DNA of 57,152 nt from Nemertoderma westbladi (lineage: Eukaryota; Xenacoelomorpha; Nemertodermatida; Nemertodermatidae), in the NCBI GenBank assembly GCA_032718475.1, contig JAUCBJ010001552.1, forward strand, positions 1 to 57,152, read 5' to 3'. Positions within the stretch are counted from its first letter, which is position 1. Each line of letters starts with the position of its first letter. The notes under the pieces are model-generated. The model was given only the letters and a program-made list of their open reading frames with translations. It had not been told where the DNA came from and ran no database searches. Positions 1-11,529 of the stretch are shown piece after piece. A program made the translations under genes and the position numbers.

Positions 1-1532
1 ACAGTTAATTTCAGCTCAAACAGACATCATATCTTCCCGTAGCAGAACATAATATGGCCAAAAATATGGTCAAAATGACATTTTCACATGTCCCAGTTCC
101 AAAGTGCTAGTAGAACAAACTGTTATAAAATTCCAACCCCAAGGTCATCATATCCAGTAAACCAACATATCGTTAGAAAACTGGATAAATGGAGATTCGT
201 TTTCAGCAGTATTTGTATACGTACAATGTAGTTGGTGTCGTACAGCTGCATTTAACATCGTGTCCGACACTTTTCTGATTTTTATGTCCGGCCCTGTAAT
301 GGTGTCCGCCCCTGGTAATGTATGGCTCTGGGAGGCTATGGGATCACGTTCACTATGTAATATATATGTTTAATATCATAAAAGTATATCTTTCACTATT
401 GAAAATATAATTATAGGCGTGGATTATTATATATTTTCCAAGAAATGTATGCATTACAAGCCGGACAAATCATTACAGGGCGCGGACATAATAATGATAT
501 ATTTACAATGGATTTATATTGAAATGTTAAAGCATTACAGGCCGGACAAATCATTACTGGGCGGACTCGTTTTAAATGCCAAATGAATTTTTTCAACGGC
601 GCAAAAGTGTTTGACTATGGTGCCCATGAAATTCCTGACATCATGAGCTTTCAGAAAATATATGGGTTTACTATATTCTGGAGAAAAATTTTTTTGGAAA
701 AATTTACACCCGTTTTGGCCAATTTTGGTGAGAATGGGCCGTATTGTTTTCTGTCTCGATCCAAAACCCTTCAAACCCACATATCTTCAAAACTTTTCGA
801 TGAATTTGGATAATTTTTTTTATGTATTACAGCTTAGTAATTGCAGATTCTATTAAATAAAATAATTTAAAAAAATGTGAGAATTCCCTGTAACCAGAAT
901 TGCAACTATCATATTTTTTCCATGATGAATAGGGGACATTTTAGGGGCGCAGTATAAAATAAAGTGTTCCAGGATCTCCTTTGTGTTAACTATACTTCAA
1001 CAGAGTTTCATTAAATTTAAAGACAAATTTTCAAGCTTTCATTTGGCGATTGGTACAACATGTTAAATTTTATTAATACCTGATAGAAACTATAGAGCTC
1101 CTTATTTAACTGCAACTTTTGTCAAAAATTTGCAAAATATCACGTTTTCCGTGACTTTTTAGTTTCCTTCATTAATGGTTTCAAGTAAAATTTAATGATC
1201 TAGATTTACAGTAGGGTAGATCAAATATGGTTTCCAAGATTCCTTATGAAAATTTCTACCTGTAACATTTTGTTTCAGGAAATTTCATTTAAAGTAGATG
1301 TAGAAATGGCATTACAACATATTTTGGCAACTTTTCTGTATATTGCGCCACCTGATACCTTGCATGTCCGCAATTTACCTCCTCATGGCCTCCCATCTGG
1401 CACTACTGCTGCTACTGTGCTCAACCATTCTGTACTTAGCCGTCTTTAACCACTCGCTACAATGAAAGGGTATTAACCATGAACCGCTATGATTAATAAT
1501 AATACACTTTAACTACTAATTTAGGCAGGAGA
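1..1532. other. Non-coding stretch upstream of the first visible calcineurin exon
   Basis: No convincing exon was found here. The missing upstream calcineurin exons, such as those for the GDYVDRG and RGNHE motifs, were looked for and not seen. The region from about 255 to 565 contains several related blocks around the words GTCCG and CGGACA next to CATTAC, some in opposite orientations, which suggests a decayed inverted-repeat element. The open frame at 1246-1449 has no recognisable similarity and is treated as chance. Confidence 0.5.
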
Positions 1533-1540
1533 GTTACACC

Positions 1541-2615
1541 TAGGGATGCGACAGAGCTCCGGCTCCGGTAATCCGGAGCTCCGGGCCAATTTTCTAGCTC
1601 CGGCTCCGGGCAAATTAACCCGGAGCCAATCCGGAGCTTATGTTGTTTAAATTTGAATTAAAATAATAAGTTTTTCTGATGTATGAATAATGTAAATATC
1701 ATAGTAATTAACATAATAACTCATTAAGTAATTTACAGCTTGTTTTTTTAAGTTTCCTGATAACCCCCCATCCCCCTTGTGAAATTGTTTAAATGTTTGA
1801 ACAAAAACATTGAAATGATTCAGTTAATTTAATTAATATTCTTCCCTAATTAAAAAATCTTAAATGCGTCATGTACTATCGTTTCGTTCGTCAGTCTAGA
1901 AAGTATTATTCTAACCAAAACAATAAACGAGACTCGATAGCACATGTTACAGATTAATTTTATACTAGTATCATAGCTGTTGTAACTAAGGATCTATTGT
2001 CGAAAGACATTATGTCACAGGACCTAACGACCAAAGGACCTATGACGCATTACCTGACGTAATTTATAGACATAATTAGCGATAGTCGCCCCCCCCCCCC
2101 CCCCCCCCCCATTTAATTTTTTGGCTTCTTAACTGATAGTCATTGGGTGATGTATCATTTTACAGCAGCCATTATGTTTTCCAATGGAACTACAAAATAT
2201 TTCGATAAGTGCGGCGACGCAGTGACCTAACGATGCAGTACTTCTGATACAGGACCAGAAAATCGACGTAAATAACTGCTAATTACTCCCAAAAATAAAA
2301 CTGTAACCTGTTCTATTGAATATAGTTTATTGTTTTGATTAGAATAGCATGCGACTGTAAACTGACCATTTTCCTTAATTGATAATTTAACATTGAGGCG
2401 AGATATTAATTCGCCGCGTAAGAATTTGCATCAAATCCCCCCCCCCCCCCCCCCTGTCTCATGAACACATATCTGTCTATGTCTACTATAATAATACACT
2501 GGAATTATCAATCACCAAACCTCCGGCTCCGTGCTCCGGCCGGAGCTCATATTGTAACCCGGAGGAACGTCCGGGCTCCGGCTCCAGATGAAATTTTAGC
2601 TCTGTCGCATACCTA
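1541..2615. mobile_element. Non-autonomous hAT-like element, copy 1
   Basis: The ends are inverted repeats: the left end starts TAGGGATGCGACAGAGCT and the right end is its complement with one mismatch (GCATACCTA in place of GCATCCCTA). Several CCGGAGC/GCTCCGG blocks form subterminal repeats. The flanking 8-mers at 1533-1540 and 2616-2623 (GTTACACC and GTACACCC) look like a decayed 8-bp target duplication. No transposase frame is present. The body is closely similar to 9862-11171, and both contain poly-C tracts near the right end. TIR type and 8-bp duplication fit the hAT superfamily; the family assignment is inferred. Confidence 0.8.
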
Positions 2616-2840
2616 GTACACCCATAGAGAAATGCGACCGATATATTTGTATACTTTATTATTGGTTATATAATAATATTATGAAACCACTCATTTACCC
2701 AAACACCAATAATATATAAATTATAAAACTATAATATCTGGCATCTTATTGATCACCCGTCGACCTGTGGGGTATGGGTTTGATATTGGTTTGCTAATAT
2801 TATCTAATTTATAGTACAAACTGTACCGGCCGGTACTTAC

Positions 2841-3225
2841 TTAGGGGCCGTCCAAGTATGACGTCAGCACTTTAGGGGGGGAGGGGGGTTGGGAAAACGT
2901 GATGACGTGCTGATGAGGGGAGGGGAGGGGGTCAGCCAAAATCTGACGTCAGCATGTTAATTTATAGGTGCTAGAAGAGATATAGCAGAAGAGTAAATAG
3001 CTTGCCTATTTTAATTGCTCGAAGCCCCCGAAGGCCCGTAGCACGACCTTCTGTTTCAGTTACCAGTCACCATGTTTCAGTGATTAGGACGCGATAATTT
3101 TTTTAATCTGATTTAGGGGAGGGGGGGGGGGGGGTCAACGCCTATCTGATGACATCTGATTTAGGGGAGGGAGGGGGTCAACATTTTGGGGAAAAGTGCA
3201 GACGTCATACTTGGACGGCCCCTAA
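2841..3225. mobile_element. Short TIR element (MITE) with G-rich interior
   Basis: The left end begins TTAGGGGCCGTCCAAGTATG and continues ACGTCAGCAC. The right end is its inverted complement, with near-identity over about 28 bp. The interior carries runs of G with repeated words resembling 'tctgatttaggggaggg', once at about 3109 and again at about 3150. No coding capacity is seen. No clear target duplication could be found, so the superfamily is undecided. Confidence 0.75.
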
Positions 3226-3855
3226 GCCGCAAATTCAACTTCCCAGATCGCAGAGCAGAACAAATAACAATCATAACAAATATAGTTTCCGTCTCAATGA
3301 ACAAATATTTATAATTTTTTATATTCCAAATTTTGTTTTTCTTTCTACAATATTGATTAGAATGCTTAATTAATCCTCGTCGCTATATCCATATATTGTA
3401 TTATATTACCCTTCATCACTGTATTATCTCTGGAGCTCTGCTCGGGTTCCTGCTGCTATTATTAGTTTGTTTGTGGCTCAGGTATTGTGGATAGAATGGT
3501 TGAACGCTAATAAGGCCGCCAATCATGGATGAAATGGAACCGAACTTGGTACACTTGTAGTCTATCAGAAGTTTAGAAATTGTACAAATAGATACTTCTG
3601 TAATTCCTCTGTCTGCCGCTAGGGGGCCGAATTGTCCGAAACGTAAAAGTTGCTGTAATTATAGAACGAACCATCAGATTCATCTGAAGTTTGGTATTAG
3701 TAACCTACGAGCATTGCTTAATTAGAAATTCTACACGCAGACAGACTTTTACAGTTCCTCTGTCTGCCGCTAGGGGGGAATTGTTAGAGCTACAGTTTAT
3801 CGTGGTTGGCGTTATAACGGTTTAATAATAAACTCAGTGTATTTCTTGGTTTTAG
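3226..3855. other. Intron sequence before the first visible calcineurin exon
   Basis: AT-rich sequence with no gene signal except the acceptor at 3854-3855. Two imperfect direct repeats of the words 'ctctgtctgccgctaggggg' occur at about 3606 and 3758. Confidence 0.5.
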
Positions 3856-3995
3856 TTGGACCGATTTAAGGAACCCCCGGCGTTCGGGCCGATGTGCGAT
3901 CTCCTCTGGTCCGACCCCATCGAAGATTTCGGTAGCGAAAAAACTTCTGAGCACTACACGCACAACTCAGTTAGAGGGTGCTCTTATTTCTTTAG
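3856..3995 (+). CDS. PPP3C: Calcineurin A catalytic subunit, exon beginning LDRFKEPP
   Basis: Calcineurin A is the catalytic subunit of the Ca2+/calmodulin-dependent serine/threonine phosphatase PP2B. This exon encodes [20 protein letters not shown] and the segment through GCSYFF, which aligns residue by residue with the animal calcineurin A catalytic core. The acceptor is TTTTAG at 3850-3855 and the donor is GTAAGT from 3996. The exon starts in phase 0 and ends with two bases of a split Ser codon, completed by the next exon. Exons encoding the N-terminal half of the phosphatase domain must lie upstream and are not visible, so the gene is partial in this window. Confidence 0.97.
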
Positions 3996-4116
3996 GTAAG
4001 TTATTTTAACCTGACTGACTACTGATTAAAACTTATTTACTTGTGGATCTACGTAAAAATGTCTTACTTAAACGGATTTCATAAATGTATTTACTTAATG
4101 TTTCTTATAATTGCAG

Positions 4117-4289
4117 TTACGCTGCGGCTTGCGACTTTCTGACGCAAAATAACTTGCTATCAATAATCCGAGCGCACGAAGCTCAAGACGCCGGTTACAG
4201 AATGTACCGGAAGAGTCAGACAACTGGCTTCCCGAGTCTCATTACTATTTTCTCCGCTCCAAATTATTTAGATGTATATAATAATAAAG
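4117..4289 (+). CDS. PPP3C: Calcineurin A, exon with metal-binding His of [10 protein letters not shown]
   Basis: This exon encodes the C-terminal part of the metallophosphatase fold: [20 protein letters not shown], then the [20 protein letters not shown] segment and [12 protein letters not shown]. The His in RAHEA corresponds to the conserved active-site metal ligand (human His281 by family knowledge). SAPNYLD is the phosphatase signature that precedes the final strands. It is bounded by TTGCAG at 4111-4116 and GTCAGT from 4290. The 173-nt length is 1 + 57 codons + 1, so the phase fits both neighbours. The upstream intron is only 121 bp, the shortest in the gene. Confidence 0.97.
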
Positions 4290-6071
4290 GTCAGTCGCCT
4301 TGTTTAAAATATTAAAATATATTATTTCAGATAGGGTGGGGGGGGGGGGGACTATTGAATTTATTTTCTTGTTTTTGTTTGAATAACGTGCCACTGTAAC
4401 CTGCTCCTTTCCCTTGATTTATAATTTAACGTTTAGACGAGAAATTAATTAGTTGAGATGGAATTGGGGTCCACCCCTTATACTATTTACATTGTTGGAT
4501 AATCACTCAAACACCTCGCAGACAGAATTAAATAACCGCGAGCCGTATTTTTTAGAATATTTTGTCTGTGTCTTTGTTTTCCATTCCGGGGGATCTATCA
4601 AGGTAGTTTTACTATATTTAATTAGTGGGGATGAGCGTTTGTGGGGATTATAGGGGATTATACACTACCGTAAATACGGTTTTTCCGTTTATTAATAGAG
4701 TTGTGACTCTGTAAATACGTATGAGTGCTTGCGGGCTTTAATATGGTGTACGATAAATGCATTCGGGGATAAATTAATCCCGGAATTTCAAATATAAGGT
4801 TATGTGTGCTGTACAATTATAATATGGCGTGTCTCACGTTGACACCCGCCATCTTGCGAATAGTAGACAACCGGCGCGTATATTTGCCAAATCAGGCTCA
4901 ATTTTATCTGGAATTCCATAGAATGGGGCGGTTGTGACGGAATGTGGTTGGTTTCCGTGGCACCCTGGAATGGAAACTATTTCTATCGCTTTAGGGAATT
5001 GAGAAGAAAAATCCGCAGGAAAAGCCGAGGATATTAGATAAGTTTTCTTTCAATACTATAGAGTGACACGTCATTTGTTTAATTTATCTTCACCCTGGCA
5101 GGTAGTGCCGCACATATAGTGCCGCAGTATATACTCGAGTCGAGATTCTTAGACGGCACAGGAGATTGCCAAGTTGTTAGAGCTTCTATAAATTTCTAAT
5201 GATGTGTTATAACGACTTTTCGTACCTCAATTTTAGTCCGCGACTATTTGCCCGAAAAGTCGGGGTCTAAAAGTGCGGACGAAAAGTTGGGGTCGAAAAG
5301 TGCGGACGAATATTCCGGGACGACAGACTTTTCGTCCCCAGATATTATTTGGGACTTTTTTCTACGGACTATGCGGATCCGGAACGAACAGTTCGGTTAC
5401 GAAACGTCCTAGATCCAATGTCATGAGTTCGAACCCCATGGCAGCCCAGCTGTTTACTCTAGGGACCAGCCTATCCAACTCAATTGAGACATGGTATACA
5501 GAGGATATAGTATTATCCTGGTTGGTGGGGGTGTGAAGATAATGGTTGTTTAGATAATAAAGTGTTCCACCATGTGAGTAAGAATGGCACCCTTCTTGAC
5601 TCACAGGTAATTGCCAAGAGAGTGGAGCCTGCGGGCGTAAAATTCGTAGTTATTAGCTAGCTAGAAGGATTTTATGTGATTGGATTTTATGAAATTCGTG
5701 GTTATAGCTGTAATGTAACACTCGTGGTTACATAACTGATCGAAGCATTCATGATTGTTCTGTTATAATCGTTTTGCGTAAAGATAATGGCGAAATGTTT
5801 TGGATTTTTGGCCACACCCAGTAGCAACTGGGATGATAAAGTAACTCAACCATGTCGTAGTGTTTGTGTTATTTCGTCCAAACCATCAGATAATCACTAT
5901 AATACTTCTGGAGCTCAGCTATTAACCTGGATTCGTAGCCCGCTCGGTTGTTAGGTATTATTTACCTGGTGGTGGCTGGTTAGATAAATGTACCGTGGAG
6001 ATTTTATACTAATTTACGCACGTTTATTATTTTGTTTTCCGATGGAGTATGTTTCTTGTTATTTCCCGTAG
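4290..6071. other. Calcineurin intron with poly-G tract and SINE-like segment
   Basis: The intron runs from donor GTCAGT to acceptor CCCGTAG. It contains a poly-G tract near 4336-4350, followed by a copy of a dispersed repeat containing 'aataacgtgccactgtaacc' at about 4382. A tRNA-like B box lies at 5427-5435. No coding exon is seen between the two calcineurin exons. Confidence 0.8.
5380..5640 (+). repeat. Possible tRNA-derived SINE
   Basis: GTTCGAACC at 5427-5435 matches the RNA polymerase III B-box consensus GTTCRANNC, within a GAGTTCGAACCCC context typical of a tRNA T-arm. The A box is not clear. The body after it contains no coding signal. Without another copy in the window this is only a candidate. 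Confidence 0.35.
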
Positions 6072-6197
6072 CCGCTGTGCTAAAGTATGAGAACAACGTG
6101 ATGAACATACGGCAGTTTAACTGCTCCCCGCATCCGTATTGGCTGCCTAACTTTATGGACGTGTTTACATGGTCCCTACCGTTCGTTGGTGAAAAGG
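6072..6197 (+). CDS. PPP3C: Calcineurin A, exon with NIR docking strand and start of CnB-binding helix
   Basis: The exon encodes [20 protein letters not shown] followed by [21 protein letters not shown]. The Asn-Ile-Arg triplet of VMNIRQF is part of the groove that binds PxIxIT motifs of substrates such as NFAT. The Trp and Phe of FTWSLPF correspond to residues at the calcineurin A/B interface that contribute to the LxVP and immunophilin site. The acceptor is CCCGTAG and the donor is GTGAGT. Phase is 2 + 41 codons + 1. Identity to vertebrate calcineurin over this exon is essentially complete, so this protein should keep normal substrate docking. Confidence 0.97.
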
Positions 6198-6315
6198 GTG
6201 AGTCACTTTTTTTAAAACCATTTAGAACGTGTTCTTAAGACCTGCGTAAACATAGCTAAACTTTCACTTCCTTCATTAGCATTTACATCTGCATTAACAT
6301 TCGTTGTATTTAATT

Positions 6316-6480
6316 TAACACATATCAGACAGTCTGCTTACGTACTGTAGGTAGGTTACCGGTTTTACTGTAGTTATAGACAATAATAAAACATCGTTAT
6401 AAATAATAGCATTGAAATTTGAAGAAATATAAATACATTTTGAAAAATAAATAGAAATGAAAGAATTCTTGCGGGAAAGA
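6316..6480. repeat. Left arm of 160-bp inverted repeat flanking the Penelope-like remnant
   Basis: This segment, beginning near 'gtctgcttacgtactgtagg' and running through 'aataaatagaaatg', is repeated in inverted orientation at about 11530-11690 in the same intron. The two arms lie outside the two Penelope-like fragments at 6569-6815 and 11314-11514. They may be terminal repeats of that element; Penelope-like elements are known to carry terminal repeats in variable orientations. Confidence 0.7.
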
Positions 6481-6568
6481 CGAGAAAATATTGAACAGAA
6501 ATGTTAGACTAATATGAAAGATTTTTGGACAAGAGCAGTTCGTGAGGGGGGGGGGGGGGGTGGAATAA

Positions 6569-6815
6569 CTAAAGTAGAAGTAGTTCAATGGACGTGGTGT
6601 GGTCATTAAGGGAGGGGCTTTGCGAACGGTTGTAAAGTGTTTCTTTAATATTGAGTTCTAGAATATCTTTGCCAGTTGCGAGAATTTTGAAATTATCAGT
6701 AAGAATGGGGTGGTCACAGGAAATGGAATGGTCAAAAATAGCGGAATCTTTAGCGACAGCGAACCTACCTGTGCGGTAGGTCTTACCAGGCTCAAACTCA
6801 CAAAAAGTGGCCAAA
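6569..6815 (-). pseudogene. Penelope-like element: C-terminal GIY-YIG-type endonuclease fragment
   Basis: On the minus strand this reads a segment with EFEPGKTYRTGRFAVAKDSA, then DHPILTDNFKILATGKDILE, and an end with IKETLYNRSQSPSLN and SIELLLL. The arrangement 'F-I-L-x-x-G ... I-K-E-x-L-x-I/N-x-x-x-x-P-S-L-N' is the C-terminal signature of the endonuclease domain of Penelope-like retroelements. The frame is intact here but the rest of the domain is missing upstream. The matching reverse transcriptase fragment on the same strand is at 11314-11514. Confidence 0.65.
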
Positions 6816-7319
6816 AAAATTATTTTTTTGTAAAGAAAAAGTTTCCCAAAGTATGTAATATTATATATCACCAGAAAGCTCTCGATGCGCTGAATTCAAT
6901 TGTGGTAATTTCCCAATAGCCCCGACCTCCTGGTAACAAATAATTGAGAAAAACTGATGTCCATTCCTGTTACACTTGTCCCACAATGTAACGCCCGATA
7001 TCAGCCAATCAGAGCCCTTGAATGGCGATTTCCGATGCCTGTAACAATTTGTCCCACCATGTAACACCAGTTGTAATTACACTGATATGTTAAATTAACC
7101 TAGATTTCGTCTCTGAGTGGGAGCTATGCAGTCATTCCTGATCCCAGTAACACCTCCCAATAAAGCTTATTTGAAAATATAATCAATCATAAGAAATCTT
7201 TATGGTCCTTATTTCTGTTTATTACTATGACTTTCTGTTTACTATTAAGTTTATAACTGTTATATATCACTATTGCAGAGCAGTTAGTCAAAACCTAGTT
7301 TATTGTTCATCAGTTTCAT

Positions 7320-9395
7320 CTCCACCCTCCACAGATCCTCCTGTACTTCTCACCCTGTCTCCCACACACTCCACAGATCCTCCTGTACTTCCCACTCCGT
7401 CTCCCACACCTCCACAGACAGATCCTCGTGAACTTCCCACTCCGTCTCCCACACCTCCACAGATCCTCCTGTACTTCTCACCCTGTCTCCCACACACTCC
7501 ACAGATCCTCCTGTACTTCCCACTCCGTCTCCCACACCTCCACAGACAGATCCTCGTGAACTTCCCACTCCGTCTCCCACACCTCCACAGATCCTCCTGT
7601 ACTTCCCACTCCGTCTCCCACACCCTCCCCAGATCCTTCTGTACTTCCCACTCCGTCTCCCACACCCTCCACAGATCCACCTGTACTTCCCACTCCGTCT
7701 CCCACACCCTCCACATATCCTCCTGTACTTCCCATTCCGTCTCCCACACCCTCCACATATCCTCCTGTACTTCCCACTCCGTCTCCCACACCTCCACAGA
7801 CAGATCCTCTTGAACTTCCCACTCCGTCTCCCACACCCTCCATAGATCCTCCTGAACTTCCCACTCCGTCTCCCACACCTCCACAGATCCTCCTATAATT
7901 CCCATTCCGTCTCCCACACCCTCCACATATCCCCCTGTACTTCCCACTCCGTCTCCCACACCTCCACAGACAGATCCTCTTGAACTTCCCACTCCGTCTC
8001 CCACACCCTCCATAGATCCTCCTGAACTTCCCACTCCGTCTCCCACACCTCCACAGATCCTCCTGTACTTCCCACTCCGTCTCCCACACATCCTCAGATC
8101 CTCCTGTACTTCCCACTCCGTCTCCCACACCCTCAACAGATCCTCCTGTACTTCCCACTCCGTCTCCCACACCCTCCATAGATCCTCCTGAACTTCCCAC
8201 TCCGTCTCCCACACCTCCACAGATCCTCCTGTACTTCCCACTCCGTCTCCCACACATCCTCAGATCCTCCTGTACTTCCCACTCCGTCTCCCACACCCTC
8301 CACAGATCCACCTGTACTCCCCACTCCGTCTCCCACACCCTCCACAGATCCTCCTGTACTTCCCACTCCGTCTCCCACACCCTCAACAGATCCTCCTGTA
8401 CTTCCCACTCCGTCTCCCACACCCTCCATAGATCCTCCTGAACTTCCCACTCCGTCTCCCACACCTCCACAGATCCTCCTGTACTTCCCACTCCGTCTCC
8501 CACACATCCTCAGATCCTCCTGTACTTCCCACTCCGTCTCCCACACCCTCCACAGATCCTCCTGTACTTCACACTCCGTCTCCCACACCCTCAACATATC
8601 CTCCTGTACTTCCCACTCCGTCTCCCACACCTCCACAGACAGATCCTCCTGAACTTCCCACTCCGTCTCCCACACCCTCCATAGATCCTCCTGAACTTCC
8701 CACTCCGTCTCCCACACCCACCACAGATCCTCTTGTACTTCCCACTCCGTCTCCCACACCCTACACAGATCCTCCTGTACTTCCCACTCCGTCTCCCACA
8801 CCCTCCACAGACCTTCGTGAGCTTCCCACTCCGTCTCCCACACCCTCCACAGATCCTCCTGTACTTCCCACTCCGTCTCTCACACCCTCCACAGATCCTC
8901 CTGTACTTCACACTCCGTCTCCCACACCCTCCCTCCACAGATCCTCCCATACATCCCACTCCATATTTCCCACCCTCCACAGATCCTCCTGTACTTCCGT
9001 CTCCCAAACCCTCCACAGATCCACCTGTACTTCTCACTCGGTCTCCCACACCTCCACAGACAGATCCTCCCATACTTCCCACTCCATATTTCCCACCCTC
9101 CACAGATCCTCCTGTACTTCCATCTCCCACACCCTCCACAGATCCACCTGTACTTCTCACTCCGTCTCCCACACCTCCACAGACAGATCCTCCCATACTT
9201 CCCACTCCATCTTTCCCACCCTCCTCAGATCCTCCTGTACTTCCCACTCCGTCTCCCACACTTTCCAAAGATCCTCTTGTACTTCCCACTCCGTCACCCA
9301 CACCCTCCCTCCACAGATCCTCCCATACTTCCCACTCCATCTTTCCCACCATCCACAGATCCTCCTGTACTTCCCACGACGTCTCCACTCGCTTC
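7320..9395. repeat. 2.1-kb pyrimidine-rich minisatellite, unit about 42 bp
   Basis: About 50 tandem units occur, each built on TCCTCCTGTACTTCCCACTC followed by CGTCTCCCACACCCTCCACAGA. Unit length is mostly 42 bp, with variants carrying an extra CAGA or missing a C. Multi-unit blocks are themselves duplicated, for example near 7980-8250 and 8440-8560. Because units are mostly multiples of three, long open frames exist on both strands; these are by-products. Every unit ends in a pyrimidine tract followed by CACAG, so the + strand presents dozens of acceptor-like sites inside a calcineurin intron. Confidence 0.95.
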
Positions 9396-9769
9396 TCCTC
9401 TCGCTCCCCCGACTGCTCCCCTTGCACCTCTACCTTTCCCCCTCTGACCTCCTGATTATCTCTTGCTGTATGATATCAATAAAATAATTTGGAAGTTATT
9501 CCATTGCATTCCTCTATTATTTAGCTTTAAAATGAGCTATAACTTGTTGAAATACACCCAGAAGATGTCAAAATACATCCCCCAAAATACAATCAACTTT
9601 TTTGGACGATTGAAAAACCTGCATTTTTTAGTACTAAAAGGCCTGTAAAATCTTTCAAAGACGGAGTGGCAGTATGATTTTTTGTTCATCTGTTAGACCA
9701 TAAAATTATCTTCAAAAATATATATAACTTTACTAGGTTCCACAAAAAATATCATTCTAAACTGCTGTC

Positions 9770-9861
9770 TGTGATAAACTTCTGTCTGCAGCGGTAAAGG
9801 GAAACGTTAAGATTTTCGACGAATTGCTGAAGATTCGTAATTGTTCTAGATCAGTTAGTGG
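9770..9861 (+). pseudogene. LINE ORF2 fragment, left part, interrupted by hAT-like insertion
   Basis: The + strand reads AVKGN-KIFDELLKIRNCSRS, matching the linker between endonuclease and reverse transcriptase in non-LTR retrotransposons (pattern W/F-x-x-L-x-K-I-R-N-x-S-x-S). The frame stops abruptly at the hAT-like element starting at 9862. It resumes in frame at 11180 once the element and one copy of the 8-bp duplication are removed. Confidence 0.6.
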
Positions 9862-11171
9862 TAGGGATGCGACAGAGCTCCGGCTCCGGCTCCGGAAATC
9901 CGGAGCTCCGGGCCAAGTTTCTAGTTCCGGCTCTGGTTCCGGCTCCGGGCAAATTAACCCGGAGCCAATCCGGAGCTTATATTGTTTAAATTCGAATTAA
10001 AATAATAAGTTTTTCTGATGTATGAATAATGTAAATATCATAGTAATTAACATAATAACTCATTAAGTAATTTACAGCTTGTTTTTTTAAGTTTCCTGAT
10101 AACCCCCCACCCCCCTTGTGAAATTGTTTAAATGTTTGAACAAAAACATTGAAATGATTCAGTTAATTCAATTGATATTCTTCCCTAATTAAAAAATCTT
10201 AAATACATGTACTATCGTTTCGTGTCGTCAGAACCCCCATTCCACTGACCCCCCCCCCCCCCCCCCCCCCACCCCACCCCCATCCCCATCCCCAACAGGC
10301 TGGTACTGTTCATTCATTTGTATAAAATAATCAGTTTAAATACTTATAATTCTAGAACTATTTCATATTATAGAACTACTATGTTTATTAAATTTATGTA
10401 ATAATAATTTTAATAGTTATACAATATTTGTGTGCGGAGATTGTAATTCAGTTCCTGATTCAATAATGTAAATAGAGCCCGAGGACCCTCTAAACAGTTG
10501 TGATATATCCAAATTACTAATATTATTTTAGATATCCGGTTTATGCCAGCCTACGTACGTAAGGTAGGTGGTACATGTTTTATCGTTTATCAATGACAAT
10601 ATACTGAAAACTGCACCAACTCCTGGAAATTAATTACACAATGTCCCATAAAAATAGTGTCGATGATAACTTGACAACAAACCTAAGTTACTGATAGTCT
10701 AGTCGTAAGAAATATAAAAATAACAGAGTTTGTGTAATGAGTGTGAACTGAAAAGTCTAAAACATTACAATATATTTTAGCCCAATGAACACCAGATAAG
10801 GGAGTCTTTGGACGCAATCAAAATACATCCCTCTCCAGGGGAAAATCGACGCAAATATCTGCTGATTACTCCCAAAAATAAAATTGTAACCTGTTCTATT
10901 GAATATAGTTTATTGTTTTGATTAGAATAGAATAGCATGCGACTGCAAACTGCTCATTTTCCTTAATTGATAATTGAGTAAGAATTTGCATCAAATCCCC
11001 CCCCCCCCCCCTGTCTCATGAACACATACCTGTCTATGTCTACTATAATAATACACTTGAATTATCAATCACCAAACCTCCGGCTCCGTCTCCGGCCGGA
11101 GCTCATAATGTAACCCGGAGAAACCTCCGGGCTCCGGCTCCGGATGAAATTTTAGCTCTGTCGCATCCCTA
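9862..11171. mobile_element. Non-autonomous hAT-like element, copy 2, with perfect 8-bp target duplication
   Basis: The termini are TAGGGATGCGACAGAGCT and its exact inverted complement. The 8-mer GTTAGTGG flanks both ends (9854-9861 and 11172-11179). The element is homologous to 1541-2615, with an additional internal segment around 10240-10850, and encodes no transposase. It sits inside a LINE fragment. The perfect duplication and near-perfect TIRs suggest a younger insertion than copy 1. Confidence 0.88.
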
Positions 11172-11305
11172 GTTAGTGGGTCCATAGAAGGAGAGACGGA
11201 TAATAAGGTCATAGCTGAGAAGTTTTCTGCCATTTATAAAGTTTTGTACAACCAGGAATATAATACTAATGTTAGTTCAGTAGAAGCGTTAATTAATGAG
11301 GGAGG
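11172..11305 (+). pseudogene. LINE ORF2 fragment, right part
   Basis: This continues the frame of 9770-9861 with SIEGETDNKVIAEKFSAIYK and further residues including VLYNQ. This is the 'x-x-x-x-G-x-T-x-x-x-x-I-A-x-x-F-x-x-x-Y-x-x-L-Y' segment before the reverse transcriptase of CR1/RTE-type LINEs. It is truncated near 11305, where sequence of a Penelope-like element begins on the opposite strand. Confidence 0.6.
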
Positions 11306-11313
11306 GTAGGGAA

Positions 11314-11514
11314 TCATTGATCAAACAATTTCGCTAGTTTGTAGGACGGATCGTTAGTGGCTGAAAGAATGGGTCTTAGAGGGACACCATCTTTATGTAC
11401 TTTAGCGAGACCGTAAAGCACTCCAAGTCGTCTTCCCCTGAGTCTGATTTGGTGGTAAGTCTTGGCATCTAGGACTCCTAGGTTCTTAAGAGAACGGAGG
11501 TAGGTAGTAGTCAT
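11314..11514 (-). pseudogene. Penelope-like element: reverse transcriptase fragment
   Basis: The minus strand reads a block containing LGVLYGLAKVHKDGVPLRPI followed by LSATNDPSYKLAKL. The 'Y-G-L-x-K-x-H-K-x-G-x-P-L-R-P-I' pattern followed by 'P-S/T-Y-x-L-A-K' is diagnostic of Penelope-like reverse transcriptases. Only about 60 residues remain and the palm motifs are absent. Together with the endonuclease fragment at 6569-6815 it appears to be the other end of one disrupted element. Confidence 0.75.
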
Positions 11515-11529
11515 ACATCCATCTCGTCG

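Noticed and set aside
1246-1449. Possible upstream calcineurin exon or small gene
   Set aside because: The translation does not match any part of calcineurin and has no recognisable domain.
7320-9395. CRISPR-like array
   Set aside because: Repeats are contiguous with no unique spacers, and the context is a eukaryotic intron.
7300-9455. Long repetitive ORFs on both strands (up to 341 codons)
   Set aside because: They arise because the minisatellite unit is mostly a multiple of three and lacks stops. There is no start context, no domain, and the region is intronic.
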